Assembly (NCBI RefSeq): GCF_001188955.3
Contig: NZ_JPRF03000024.1
Coordinates: forward strand, 1 to 64,000
Reading direction: 5' to 3'
Origin: Kitasatospora aureofaciens
GTDB taxonomy: Bacteria > Actinomycetota > Actinomycetes > Streptomycetales > Streptomycetaceae
DNA: 64,000 nucleotides
Shown piece after piece: positions 50,680 to 59,692 of this stretch (positions are counted from its first letter, which is position 1; every line of letters begins with the position of its first letter). Made by a program: the position numbers and the translations under genes. A model generated the notes under the pieces. That model saw only the letters and a list, made by a program, of their open reading frames with translations. It did not search any database and was not told the origin of the DNA.

Positions 50680-51633
50680 TCAGTCGCGGGTGCCCAGGGT
50701 GTCGTGCGAGACCTGCCAGAGCAGGGTGGCCGCCTCGGTGTCGAGTGCGTATTCGGCGACGCCGGTGCGGGCGCCGAGTTCGCCGCGGACGGCTTCGTTG
50801 CAGTCCTCGAAGTAGCGGCCGCTGACGCCCTCCAGCAGTGGCGAGGCCGCGAGCAGGACGGAGGTCGCCGCGCCCTGCTCCGTGGTCTTCCACTTCAGCT
50901 CCGTGCCGCCGGCGGCCTGGGCGCGCAGCCGGGCTAGCTCCTCGTCGGAGACGTGGCGCTGGAGGTTGGTGCGGATTCCGCCGGGCATCAGGGCGTTGGC
51001 GGTGATGCCGTCCGCGGCCCAGCGCTTGGCGGCCTCGACCGCAAACAGGACGTTGGCGGTCTTGGACTGGCCGTAGGCGGACCAGGGCTCGTAGGGGCGC
51101 TCGCGGAAGTGGATGTCGTCGAAGACGACGGGGGAGCGGTGGTGGGCGCTGGAGCTGACGGCCACGACGCGCGCGCCGCCGTCCTGCGCCAGGGCCGCGT
51201 GCAGGCCGGTGGACAGTGCGAAGTGCCCGAGGTGGTTGGTGGCGAACTGGAGCTCCCAGCCCTCCGGTGTGCGGAGCTCGGGTGAGGCCATCACGCCGGC
51301 GTTGTTGACCAGGATGTGCAGCGGCCCGTCCCAGGCGGCGGTGAACGCGGCGACGGAGGCCTGGTCGGCCAGGTCCAGGGGATGGACGTGGATGTCCTTG
51401 TTGCCGGTGGTCGCGGTGATGTCCTCGGCGGTGCGGGCGCCTACGGCGAGGTCCCGGACGGCGAGGGTGACCTGGGCGCCCGCCGAGGCGAGGGCACGCG
51501 CGGTCTCGACGCCGATGCCGGAGGCCCCGCCGGTGACGACGGCGCGGCGGCCGGTCAGGTCGACGCCCGCGATGACCTCGGCGGCGGTCGACTCGGCGCC
51601 GAAAAGCGTGGTGAAGTTCCTGGAACCGATCAC
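50680..51633 (-). CDS. short-chain dehydrogenase/reductase
   Basis: The protein (317 residues from GTG 51633) is a classical SDR: TTLFGAESTAAEVIAGVDL, RRAVVTGGASGIGVETARA (NAD(P) site), ILVNNAGVMAS, VVAVSSSAHHRSP and the catalytic YGQSKTANVLF. Relatives normally start MTTLFGAES; here the Met codon is TTC, preceded by VIGSRN encoded by the antisense of the isochorismatase gene. The start has thus been replaced at the junction with the divergent gene, with which it overlaps by 26 bases. Reductase substrate unknown. Confidence 0.82.
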   Translation of the reverse strand: MIGSRNFTTLFGAESTAAEVIAGVDLTGRRAVVTGGASGIGVETARALASAGAQVTLAVRDLAVGARTAEDITATTGNKDIHVHPLDLADQASVAAFTAAWDGPLHILVNNAGVMASPELRTPEGWELQFATNHLGHFALSTGLHAALAQDGGARVVAVSSSAHHRSPVVFDDIHFRERPYEPWSAYGQSKTANVLFAVEAAKRWAADGITANALMPGGIRTNLQRHVSDEELARLRAQAAGGTELKWKTTEQGAATSVLLAASPLLEGVSGRYFEDCNEAVRGELGARTGVAEYALDTEAATLLWQVSHDTLGTRD

Positions 51634-52225
51634 CCGGGAGAACGCCGCCGTGGTGCTGGTCGACCACCAGGTGGGCCTCCTGTCCGGCGTCCGGGACATC
51701 CCCCTGGGCGAGCTGAAGCACAACGTGGTAGCGCTGGCGAAGGCGGCGACCGCGCTGGACGTTCCGCTGGTCGTGACCACCACCGCGGCCGAGAGCATGT
51801 GGGGGCCGACCTTCCCCGAACTGGTCCAGGCCCTGCCCACCGGGCAGAAGATCATCGACCGGAGCACGGTCAACGCCTGGCACGACGGCAGGGTCCGCGA
51901 GGCCGTCGAGGCCACCAGACGGCAGAAACTGATCTTCGCAGGGGTGTCCCTGGAGGTATGCGCGGCACTGCCGGCGATCGCCGCGACAGCGGCCGGGCAC
52001 GACGCGTACGTCGCCGTGGACGCCTCCGGCACCTTCAGCCGGACGAAGCGGGAGGCCGGACTGCTGCGCATGCAGCAGGCGGGCGTGGTCGTCAGCGACT
52101 ACGCCACCCTCATGGTCGAGGCGCTGGCCGACAACGCCGCCCCCGAGTCCGGCGCCGTCTACGCCGCCCTCGACATGCCGTTCGCCGTCCTGGTCGGCCA
52201 GATCTCCGCGGCCTACCAGGCATAG
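51608..52225 (+). CDS. isochorismatase-family cysteine hydrolase
   Basis: The 205-residue protein has the family fold and triad: Asp in AAVVLVDHQVGLLSG, the conserved GQKIIDRSTVNAW Lys region and the Cys in IFAGVSLEVCAALPAI. The branch resembles YcaC-like amidases. The start (GTG 51608 or 51611) lies directly against the divergent SDR start with no room for promoters and no good ribosome-binding site, so both genes may be driven from elsewhere or silenced. Confidence 0.82.
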   Translation: MVKFLEPITRENAAVVLVDHQVGLLSGVRDIPLGELKHNVVALAKAATALDVPLVVTTTAAESMWGPTFPELVQALPTGQKIIDRSTVNAWHDGRVREAVEATRRQKLIFAGVSLEVCAALPAIAATAAGHDAYVAVDASGTFSRTKREAGLLRMQQAGVVVSDYATLMVEALADNAAPESGAVYAALDMPFAVLVGQISAAYQA

Positions 52226-52757
52226 AGGCCACGGAAGCAGCAATGTAGGACCGGCAGGGCTCGCGCGAGTCCGGTACTCCCGCGCGCGGAGCGGAAAGTT
52301 CACCGCTGCGGATCCCGCCGACGTGGCGAGCGCGTGACGGGCTCATGGACGCCCTCGCGTCCGCGCTGGATGGGCGACTGCCGCTACCGGGAGGGCGCGC
52401 TCGCGCGGGCTTCGAGGAACGAGAGAGCCGGAGAGTTGTCCCGCGAGCGCGTTCCAGCGTGCGGATCGTTCCCCGCTCTGCCTCCCATGGCGGCTCCGTT
52501 TCGAAGCCGCGGTCTCCCTCCGCTCGGGTGACCGCCTGTGGGTCCTCTGCCCCGGTTGCCGTGGGCCATGCAGGGCATCAAGTGCCGCCGTTCGACGGAT
52601 GCGGCGGTTGGTCCGATGCGGCTGTCGTCCGGTTGGGACACCTTCCTTGCACGGGGGTACCGGGGGATAGCACGGCCCGAAGAGGAGCCCGGTGTCGACC
52701 GGGTTCCGCACCGCTGGCCCGTCATTCACCTGTGCGGTTGGAGAAAGGACCCTCGCG
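52226..52757. other. 532-base gap without a recognised gene
   Basis: Short frames on both strands lack coding character. CACGGGGGTACCGGGGGATAG near 52643 is purine-rich and could hold a promoter for the downstream SDR, but I see no consensus -35. GGAGAAAGGA at 52739-52748 is the ribosome-binding site of the next gene. Confidence 0.4.
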
Positions 52758-53525
52758 TTGTCTGATCCTGTCGTCCTCGTCACGGGCGCGCTCACCGGTA
52801 TCGGCCGTGCCACCGCCGTCGCTTACGCCCGTCAGGGCGCGAACCTGGTGGTCTCCGGCCGCCATGAGGACGTGGGTGAGCAACTCGTCAGGGAACTGGC
52901 CGACCTCGGCGCCCAGGCTGAGTTCGTGCGTGCCGACGTCCGCTTCGACGCCGAGGTGGAGGAGCTCGTCGACCGCGCGGTCGCGCGGTTCGGACGGCTC
53001 GACGTCGCCGTCAACAACGCCGGCACCGAGGGAACGCCGTGCCCCGTCGGCGAGGTGACCGACGAGCGTTACCAAGGCATCTTCGACACCAACGTCAAGG
53101 GGACGCTGTTCTGCCTGAAACACGAGTTCCGGGTCATGAGGGAACAGGGCGGCGGCAGCATCGTCAACGTCAGTTCCTGCTTCGGCCTGATGGGCTACCC
53201 CGAGGCGGCCCTCTACGTCGGCAGCAAGCATGCCGTCGCCGGCATCACCAAGGCGGCCGCACTCGAAGGCGCCGCTCACGGTGTCCGCGTCAACGCGGTC
53301 GCGCCCGGATTCACCCGGACCGCCATGTACGAGCGGTTCACCGGCGACGACGCGGCGCGTGACGCGGTCGATTCGGTGCTGCCCATGCACCGGGCGGGTA
53401 CCCCGGAGGAGATCGCCGAGACTGTCCGCTTCCTGGGCTCGGCCGAGGCGAGCTACGTCACCGGGCACATCCTCCTGGTCGACGGCGGCCTCATGGCCGG
53501 CGGGCCCCTGTTCCCGAGCCCGTGA
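52758..53525 (+). CDS. short-chain dehydrogenase/reductase (FabG/glucose dehydrogenase type)
   Basis: The 255-residue protein has VVLVTGALTGIGRATAVAYA at the N-terminus, DVAVNNAGTEGTPCP, IVNVSSCFGLMGYPEAALYV with the YxxxK (YVGSKHA), VRVNAVAPGFTRTAMYERF and the closing ASYVTGHILLVDGGL. Length and motifs are those of classical SDRs. TTG 52758 is the start, nine bases after GGAGAAAGGA. Same strand as the following flavoprotein wreck. Confidence 0.88.
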   Translation: MSDPVVLVTGALTGIGRATAVAYARQGANLVVSGRHEDVGEQLVRELADLGAQAEFVRADVRFDAEVEELVDRAVARFGRLDVAVNNAGTEGTPCPVGEVTDERYQGIFDTNVKGTLFCLKHEFRVMREQGGGSIVNVSSCFGLMGYPEAALYVGSKHAVAGITKAAALEGAAHGVRVNAVAPGFTRTAMYERFTGDDAARDAVDSVLPMHRAGTPEEIAETVRFLGSAEASYVTGHILLVDGGLMAGGPLFPSP

Positions 53526-53674
53526 ACCGGGTCAGAGGCCGGTCACGGCCCGAGTACGGCTATGAGGAGCACAGATGGCCGCTGCTGCGGCCAGGCATGA
53601 CGGCCGTGCGCGCACCGCGCGTTACATGACCCGGGGATGTGGCCCCGCCGGCCCCGACCGGATGTGAGGGAGCG

Positions 53675-55158
53675 ATGAGCGAAGCACGTGATCACCAGGA
53701 GAGCGGCGCCTATGACGTGGTCGTGCTGGGTGCCGGTCCGGTCGGCCAGAACGTCGCCGACCGTGCCCGCGCCGCCGGCCTCACCGTGGCCGTCGTGGAG
53801 CGTGAACTGGTCGGCGGCGAATGTTCCTACTGGGCCTGCGCCCCCAGCAAGGCCCTACTGCGGCCGGTCATCGCTCTCGCCGACGCCCGCCGCGTGGACG
53901 GAGCCCGGCAGGCCGTCACCGGTCCGCTCGACACCGACCGGGTCTTCGCCCGCCCGACCATTACGTCAGCGACTGGGACGACACCGGACAGGCCGAGTGG
54001 GTGAAGTCCATCGGTGCCGACCTCTTCCGCGGTCACGGCCGCCTCGACGGCCCTCGCCGCATCACGGTCACCGGGGACGACGGCGAACGCCTCACCCTCA
54101 CCGCCCGGCACGCAGTCGCCATCGCCACCGGCAGCCGGCCGCTGCTGCCCGACCTCCCGGGCATCGGGGAGGTCCGGCCCTGGACGAACCGGCACGGCAC
54201 CGACTCCAGCACCGTGCCCGGCCGGCTCGCCATCGTCGGGGGCGGCGGCGTCGCCATCGAGATGGCCACCCTCTGGCAGGGCCTGGGCTCCCAGGTCACC
54301 CTGCTCGCCCGCCGCCGCCTGGTCTCCCGCATGGAACCCTTCGCGGGCGAGCTCGTCGCACACAGCCTCACCCAGGCGGGCGTGGACGTGCGGATCGGCA
54401 CCCAGGTCGCCGCCGTGCGCCGCCCGGACCCCGCCGGGCCTGTCACCCTCACCCTCGACGACGGCAGCGACCTGCGGGCCGACGAGGTCATGTTCGCCAC
54501 CGGTCGGGCCCCCGGCACCGAGGACATCGGCCTGGACACGGTCGGTCTCTTTCCGGGCACGTGGCTGGAGGTGGACACCACGTGCCTGGTCCGCGGGGTC
54601 GACGGCGCGTGGCTGTACGCCGTGGGCGACGTCAACCACCGGGCCCTGCTCACCCACCAGGGCAAGTACCAGGCGCGGACCGCCGACGACGCCATCGGCG
54701 CCCGCGCCGCGGGCCCGCCCCTGGACGACGGCCCGTGGGGTGACCACGCCACCACCGCCGACCAGCACGCCGTGCCCCAGGTGTTCTTCACCGACCCCGA
54801 GGCGGCCGCCGTGGGCCTGACCGCCGAGCAGGCGGCCCGGTCCGGCCACCGCGTCAAGGTCGTCGACCTCGACTTCACCGCCGCCCAGGGCGCCAATCTC
54901 CACGCCGACGACTACCGTGGTCACGCGCGGATGGTGGTCGACCTCGATCGGGAGGTCCTGCTCGTCTGGTTCCCCCTCATCCTCGACCTGTCGATCCCCT
55001 ACGCCGGTGCCGCACGACTGCCCGAAGACGTCTACCTCGGCCGATGGCTGGCCATCACCGCCGTGCTCTTCGCCGCCTCCGCACTGGCCCTCGCACTCAA
55101 ACTCCGCCGCGTCCATCGAGCCGCCCGCGCCACCAAAACGACCCGCAGCGGGTCGTGA
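53675..55158 (+). pseudogene. mercuric reductase-like flavoprotein, frameshifted, with a foreign membrane tail
   Basis: ATG 53675 (GAGGGAG upstream) begins a pyridine nucleotide-disulphide oxidoreductase: VVVLGAGPVGQNVADRARAA and the redox ECSYWACAPSKALL. At about 53952 one base is missing and the frame changes; homology resumes as DHYVSDWDDTGQAEWVKSIG, LAIVGGGGVAIEMATLWQG, VMFATGRAPG and YAVGDVNHRALLTHQGKYQA. After DYRGHARMVVDLDREVLL the dimerisation domain is absent. Instead the frame reads VWFPLILDLSIPY, DVYLGRWLAITAVLFAASAL, a near copy of the end of the membrane protein at 40946-41431. Two separate lesions make function unlikely. Confidence 0.85.
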
Positions 55159-55431
55159 CGCCGCACCATGACGTTGAGGAGATACGACGTAGGCCGGCCC
55201 GGCACCGAGAGTGGGGCGCGGCACCAGGTCGTGCCACCCGGTCGGGGCAGCCGTCGGCGGCCGGCACGTGCGATCCACCGATCGTGGTGATTGGGTGGGG
55301 GTGAATCCGCCGTGCAGGGAGGCTGGGATCAATGACACTCGTCAGGCGCCTGGAGAGCTCTGCGGCGCAGGCGACTGCTCACGTCGTCCCGGCGGGGCCG
55401 CGTCCGGTCCGAGGTGGACGGGCTGCGACGC

Positions 55432-57255
55432 ATGAGTGCGCGACCGATCGGTGACCACGCGTTGCTGTCCGACTGCCGCTCGGCCGCGCTGGTCACCTGC
55501 GACGGCTCGGTGGACTGGTTGTGCCTGCCCCGGTTCGACAGCGCGGCGATCTTCGCCCGACTCCTCGACGAGGACGCCGGCCACTGGTCCATCCGCCCTA
55601 CCGGCTCGGTCGACATCAGCCGCCGCTACGTCGAAGACACCCTTGTTCTGGAGACGACCTTCCGCACGACCGCGGGTACGGCGGTCCTGCACGATGCCCT
55701 TGCCCTGGGGCGGCGCGAACGCGGGCACGCGCTCGGCACCAATTCCCCCGGAACGCTCCTGCGGCAGATCACCTGCACCGAAGGGTGGGTGAACATCGAG
55801 ATCGCCTACGCCCCGCGCCCGGAGTTCGGACTCGTCCACCCACTGCTCTCGACCGTGCGAGGCGGGCTCGCGGCATACGGGGGCGCCCATGTTCTGCTGC
55901 TGTCGAGCCCCGTCGACCTGCGGGTGAGCGGCTCCACAGCGCACGGCCGAATCCCGCTCTCGGCGGGGCACCGCCTCGAATTCGCCCTGCACGTCGAACC
56001 GGCGTGGGAAAGGGAGCCGGTGGGCTGGCGGGCGGGGCGGATCCGGCGCCGCATGTCCGACACCATCGACGGCTGGCGCTCCTGGTCGAAGCTCCACCGC
56101 GGCTACGTCGGCCCCTGGCAGGACGAGGTGGGCCACAGCGGACGCGTGCTGCGAGCCCTGACCTTCGCGCCCACCGGAGCCATCGTCGCCGCGCCCACCA
56201 CCTCCCTGCCCGAGACAACGGGCGGGACGCGCAACTGGGACTACCGCTACACCTGGGTCCGCGACGCGAGCTTCACCCTTCAGGCGCTTGCCACGGCCGC
56301 CTGCGACAAGGAGAAGAACCGCTTCTTCGGCTTCCTCGCCCGGGCCGCGGCAACCCAACTCGACCGCGGCGTCGACCTGCAGATCATGTACGGCATCGGC
56401 GGGGAACGCGACCTGAGCGAGCGGCTCCTGCCCCACCTGACCGGCTGGCGCAACAGCCGCCCCGTTCGAATCGGCAACGACGCCTGGCGCCAACGCCAAC
56501 TCGACGTCTACGGCGAACTCCTCGACGCCGCCCACCAGACCCTCCCGCCCGGTGAGCCCCTCGACCCGGCCACACGCACCCTCCTGCTCCAGGCGGCCGA
56601 GGCAGCCGCCCAACGGTGGCCCCAACCGGATCAGGGCATCTGGGAAAGACGCGGACCCAGCAGACACTTCCTCCACTCGAAACTGATGTGCTGGGTCGCC
56701 CTGGACCGCGCCATCGCCATGGCCCCCGCCCTCCAGGCCGACGAACGCCTGCCCCACTGGCAGCACGAGCGCGACCAGATCCGCCAAGCCATCGAACGAC
56801 GTGGTTGGAACTCCGACCTGGGCGCCTTCACTCAGGCATTCGACAGCGACGACCTCGACGCCTCCGTGCTGATGCTGCCCATCGTCGGCTTCCTACCACC
56901 GCACGACCCCCGCGTCCAATCCACCGTGTTCGCCATCGCCACCCAACTGACCGACCGCAACGGCCTGGTCCGCCGCTACCTCACCGACGAGCTGCGGGAA
57001 GAAGAAGGCACCTTCCTGCTGTGCACCTTCTGGCTTGCCCAAGCCCTCGCCCTCACCGGCCACACCACCCGCGCACGACACGCCTTCCAGGCCGCCCTCG
57101 CACACGCCAACGACCTCGGCCTGATGGCCGAGGAGACCGACTCCACCACGGCAGAGGCACTCGGCAACTTCCCCCAAGCCTTCAGCCACATCGGGCTCAT
57201 CAACGCCGCTCGCGCCATCCGCGATGCCGAGCGACAAACGATGCGCGCCCAGTAG
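55432..57255 (+). CDS. glycoside hydrolase family 15 protein (glucoamylase/trehalase type)
   Basis: The 607-residue protein has the N-terminal GH15 start SARPIGDHALLSDCRSAALV, then CDGSVDWLCLPRFDSAAIFA, a beta-sandwich to about residue 230, then the alpha/alpha-barrel with NWDYRYTWVRDASFTLQAL near 270 (general acid region) and the second catalytic segment LGLMAEETDSTTAEALGNFP near 565, followed by QAFSHIGLINAA. Family members act on alpha-glucans or trehalose in the cytoplasm. GTG 55414 is an alternative start. The 273 bases before it hold nothing I recognise. Confidence 0.9.
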   Translation: MSARPIGDHALLSDCRSAALVTCDGSVDWLCLPRFDSAAIFARLLDEDAGHWSIRPTGSVDISRRYVEDTLVLETTFRTTAGTAVLHDALALGRRERGHALGTNSPGTLLRQITCTEGWVNIEIAYAPRPEFGLVHPLLSTVRGGLAAYGGAHVLLLSSPVDLRVSGSTAHGRIPLSAGHRLEFALHVEPAWEREPVGWRAGRIRRRMSDTIDGWRSWSKLHRGYVGPWQDEVGHSGRVLRALTFAPTGAIVAAPTTSLPETTGGTRNWDYRYTWVRDASFTLQALATAACDKEKNRFFGFLARAAATQLDRGVDLQIMYGIGGERDLSERLLPHLTGWRNSRPVRIGNDAWRQRQLDVYGELLDAAHQTLPPGEPLDPATRTLLLQAAEAAAQRWPQPDQGIWERRGPSRHFLHSKLMCWVALDRAIAMAPALQADERLPHWQHERDQIRQAIERRGWNSDLGAFTQAFDSDDLDASVLMLPIVGFLPPHDPRVQSTVFAIATQLTDRNGLVRRYLTDELREEEGTFLLCTFWLAQALALTGHTTRARHAFQAALAHANDLGLMAEETDSTTAEALGNFPQAFSHIGLINAARAIRDAERQTMRAQ

Positions 57256-57365
57256 GTGAACGACACGTGTCCACGGCGTGCAGCACGAACGGAAGCCACC
57301 CGTTCTCCGTGCCGGTGGTGTTGCCTCGTCACCGGCAGCGGCGAATGGCCGGCAGAGGCTTCCGG

Positions 57366-57677
57366 TCAGCCTGCCCTGCCGTCTTCGGCCTGCAGGAGTT
57401 CGACGATGATCTCGATGCCGAGCGCGTAGGCCGGCGTGCCGGAGGTGATGAGCGAGGTCTCGGCGACGCCGATGAGGTCGGCGATGCCGGCGCCCGCATG
57501 GAGCGCTCCCCGGGCGTGGATCCGGGCGGGTTCTGCCCGGCCGAGAGCCAGCAGCTGCCCGAAGTGGACCAGCTGCTGTACCCGCCCGCCGAGTGGACTG
57601 TCGGTCAGCACGATGTGCCGCAGTGCCGCGAACGCCTCCTCCGTAGGGAGCTGGCCGAAGGCTTGAGCCACCCGCAA
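57366..57677 (-). CDS. carboxymuconolactone decarboxylase-like protein, short form
   Basis: The 103-residue protein starts at TTG 57677 after GGGGGGAGGACCG. It ends in the CMD-like block DLIGVAETSLITSGTPAYAL, then GIEIIVELL. The CxxC or ExxxC active-site region of AhpD/CMD peroxidatic members is absent (no Cys in the whole protein), so it may be a shortened, non-redox member. Confidence 0.6.
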   Translation of the reverse strand: MRVAQAFGQLPTEEAFAALRHIVLTDSPLGGRVQQLVHFGQLLALGRAEPARIHARGALHAGAGIADLIGVAETSLITSGTPAYALGIEIIVELLQAEDGRAG

Positions 57678-57765
57678 ACGGTCCTCCCCCCACCCGGGAC
57701 GACTCCGAGCGTCGAGCGGTAGCGATCCCGCAGAACCTCGGAACGCTGCGTGAAGATGTCATCCG

Positions 57766-57963
57766 TCATGACGAAACTCGTGCGATCGAGGCTCGGACAG
57801 CCTTCAGGGCGCCTTCGGGGAAGTTCACGGCCCCGCCGATCGCTGCCGCGGCGATCTCGGCCTCGGCGCTTTCCTCGATCGCCACCACGAGGGGGCCGAC
57901 GGCAGCCGCGTCCGGGCCGAACACCAGCAGGCCGTGGTTGGCCAGAAGGACCGAGGCTGTCGT
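57766..57963 (-). pseudogene. C-terminal fragment of a class II aldolase
   Basis: The minus strand reads SVLLANHGLLVFGPDAAAVG, then VVAIEESAEAEIAAAA, then NFPEGALKAVRASIAR and a stop at 57766. LANHGLLVFG with the following helix is the metal-site C-terminal part of fuculose-phosphate/ribulose-phosphate aldolases. The N-terminal two-thirds are missing; at about 57960 the sequence switches to an unrelated fragment. Confidence 0.75.
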
Positions 57964-58163
57964 GGGGCGTGGTTCCCAGCTACTCCAGCGAGGACTACAC
58001 CGACGCCACCGGCCGCCGCACCGTCTCGGTGTTCACCTCCACCATCTTCGGACTGGCCGAACCCGAAGCCGGAGCCGCCGAGCAGGCCCTGGTGACCGCG
58101 GCGGTGTGGACGATGCTCCACCAACCCGTCCCCACGAGCGCGATGCCGACCGCGTCCGGCTGA
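57954..58163 (+). pseudogene. C-terminal fragment of a serine hydrolase (beta-lactamase-like)
   Basis: The plus strand reads LSWGVVPSYSSEDYTDATGR, RTVSVFTSTIFGLAEPE and AEQALVTAAVWTMLHQ, then a stop. This has the beta-strand pair and last helix of class C-like serine hydrolases, without any upstream part. The assignment rests on pattern only. Confidence 0.45.
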
Positions 58164-58189
58164 AGCCACGCGAACACCGGACCGGCCAG

Positions 58190-58521
58190 GGGCTCGGGCC
58201 CTGGCCGTGGGCGCTTGCGGGATCGGCAAGCCACTCGCGCAGGTAGCCGGCCACCGCTGTGCAGCGGTCCTCGTAGACCCCGCGCAGCTCACCGTCCAGC
58301 ACCCGTGCCATCTCCCGGGCGGCTTCCGCGTGGGTGGCGAAGCCACCGCGGCGGCGGGTGCGGCGACGGCCGTCCTAGGGGGCGAGGTCGACGGCGTACG
58401 TCCACGTACCGTGCTTGGCGTCCGCGATCAGCTGCGGGCACCACGGGCCGAGCTGCTTCCTGTTCTCGTCCTGGCAACCGCACCGGCGGTAGACCCGGCC
58501 CCTGCTCCTGCGCTGTCCCAT
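58190..58521 (-). pseudogene. N-terminal remnant of a phage-type tyrosine integrase, with an in-frame stop
   Basis: AAGGAGGAATCACCG precedes ATG 58521. The peptide begins GQRRSRGRVYRRCGCQDEN and has the arm-type DNA-binding start of actinomycete integrases; an in-frame TAG occurs at 58375-58377 (codon 49). Reading on in the same frame gives RRTRRRGGFATHAEAAREMA, then VLDGELRGVYEDR and VAGYLREWLADP, the SAM-like core-binding region. The catalytic domain is missing beyond about 58190. It points to a former integrative element. Confidence 0.75.
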
Positions 58522-58592
58522 CGGTGATTCCTCCTTGGACTGGATGATGCCGGGTCCAAGGTTCGCCGGGCGGCCGGGCTGACTACGCCGGC

Positions 58593-59396
58593 TCAGGCCT
58601 CGTAATCGAAGTGCGCCGTGACCGGCGCGTGGTCAGACCACCGCTCGGCGTGGGAGGCGGGCCGCTCCACGTATGCCTTCGTGGCTCGGCGTGCGATACC
58701 CCCCGTTGTACAAATCATGTCGATTCGCCAGCCGGAGTCGTTGTCGAAGGCGCGGCCGCGGTAGGACCACCAGGTGTAGGGGCCGGTGCGGTCGGGGTGG
58801 AGGGCGCGGACGACGTCGACGTAGCCGGCCTCGTCGTAGACGCGGGAGAGCCAGGCGCGTTCCTCGGGGAGGAAGCCGGCGGACTTCTGGTTGGCCTTCC
58901 AGTTCTTGAGGTCCTCGGGGCGGTGGGCGATGTTCCAGTCGCCGCAGACCACGACCTCGCGGCCGGCGGCGGTGGCGTGGGCGCGCAGGGCGGTGAGGTG
59001 GACGAGGAACTCCACCATGAAGCGTTCCTTCTCATCCTGGCGCTCGGTGCCGACCTCGCCGGAGGGCAGGTAGAGACTGGCGACGGTCAGGCCCGGGAGG
59101 TCGATCTCGACGTAGCGGCCGGAATTGTCGAATTCTTCGGATCCGAATCCGATCGCGGTGCGCTGCGGTTCCTGGCGGGAGAGGATGGCGACGCCGGCCC
59201 GGCCCTTGGCGACGGAGGGGGCCCAGACCGCGTGCCAGCCGTCCAGGTCGCGCAGTTCGACGGGCAGCTGCCCGGGCTCGGAGCGCACCTCCTGGAGGCA
59301 GATCACGTCCGCCTCCGTTCCGGCCAGCCACTCGACGAAGCCCTTCTTGGCGGCCGCCCGGATTCCGTTCACGTTCACACTCGTCACCACGATCAC
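58593..59396 (-). CDS. xthA: exodeoxyribonuclease III
   Basis: The 267-residue protein has every ExoIII/AP endonuclease block: VTSVNVNGIRAAAKKGF, ICLQEVRSEPG (metal Glu), LYLPSGEVG, VVCGDWNIAH, GWRIDMICTT and the catalytic SDHAPVTAHF. It repairs abasic sites and 3' ends in DNA. GTG 59396 start. It is a chromosomal housekeeping gene, next to the integrase wreck. Confidence 0.94.
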   Translation of the reverse strand: MIVVTSVNVNGIRAAAKKGFVEWLAGTEADVICLQEVRSEPGQLPVELRDLDGWHAVWAPSVAKGRAGVAILSRQEPQRTAIGFGSEEFDNSGRYVEIDLPGLTVASLYLPSGEVGTERQDEKERFMVEFLVHLTALRAHATAAGREVVVCGDWNIAHRPEDLKNWKANQKSAGFLPEERAWLSRVYDEAGYVDVVRALHPDRTGPYTWWSYRGRAFDNDSGWRIDMICTTGGIARRATKAYVERPASHAERWSDHAPVTAHFDYEA

Positions 59397-59525
59397 CCGG
59401 GCAGCCTACCCATTGGTCGTGTCCGTCCCGAACCGTGACGCGCGGCGGGGGGTCGTGGCACGGCGCCGGCGCGGGCTGTCGTGAACGTGGCATGAATGTT
59501 CGCGACGGTCGTATCAAGCCGTGCC

Positions 59526-59562
59526 ATTGGTCTTGACCATCTCCGGAGGCAGCCCCTAGGGT
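59526..59562 (+). promoter_or_regulatory. dre-like DasR operator overlapping a promoter
   Basis: ATTGGTCTTGACCATC (59526-59541) matches 12 of 16 positions of the DasR consensus ACTGGTCTAGACCAGT. TTGACC (59533-59538), 18 bases, TAGGGT (59557-59562) forms a plausible promoter whose -35 lies inside the site. The downstream gene is itself a DasR-like GntR regulator. Confidence 0.6.
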
Positions 59563-59692
59563 CGCTTACTGCAAGGACCTTTAATAAAGAAGGACGGATA
59601 AAGGCTCGCTCTCCCACCTGCCGCAACAGCGGGCAGCGGGCCCGGGTTCCGCCCTCCTTGTCGTAGGGCGGACAGACCAGGTGGAGGACACG

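Noticed and set aside
52640..52665. A SigB-type promoter before the SDR at 52758 (GGGTAC)
   Set aside because: No GNNT element is found 14-16 bases upstream.
41736..58521. A 17-kb integrative element between the initiator tRNA and the integrase remnant
   Set aside because: The interval contains core genes (DUF4193, signal peptidase I), no replication or transfer genes, and I found no repeat of the tRNA 3' end near 58.5 kb by eye.
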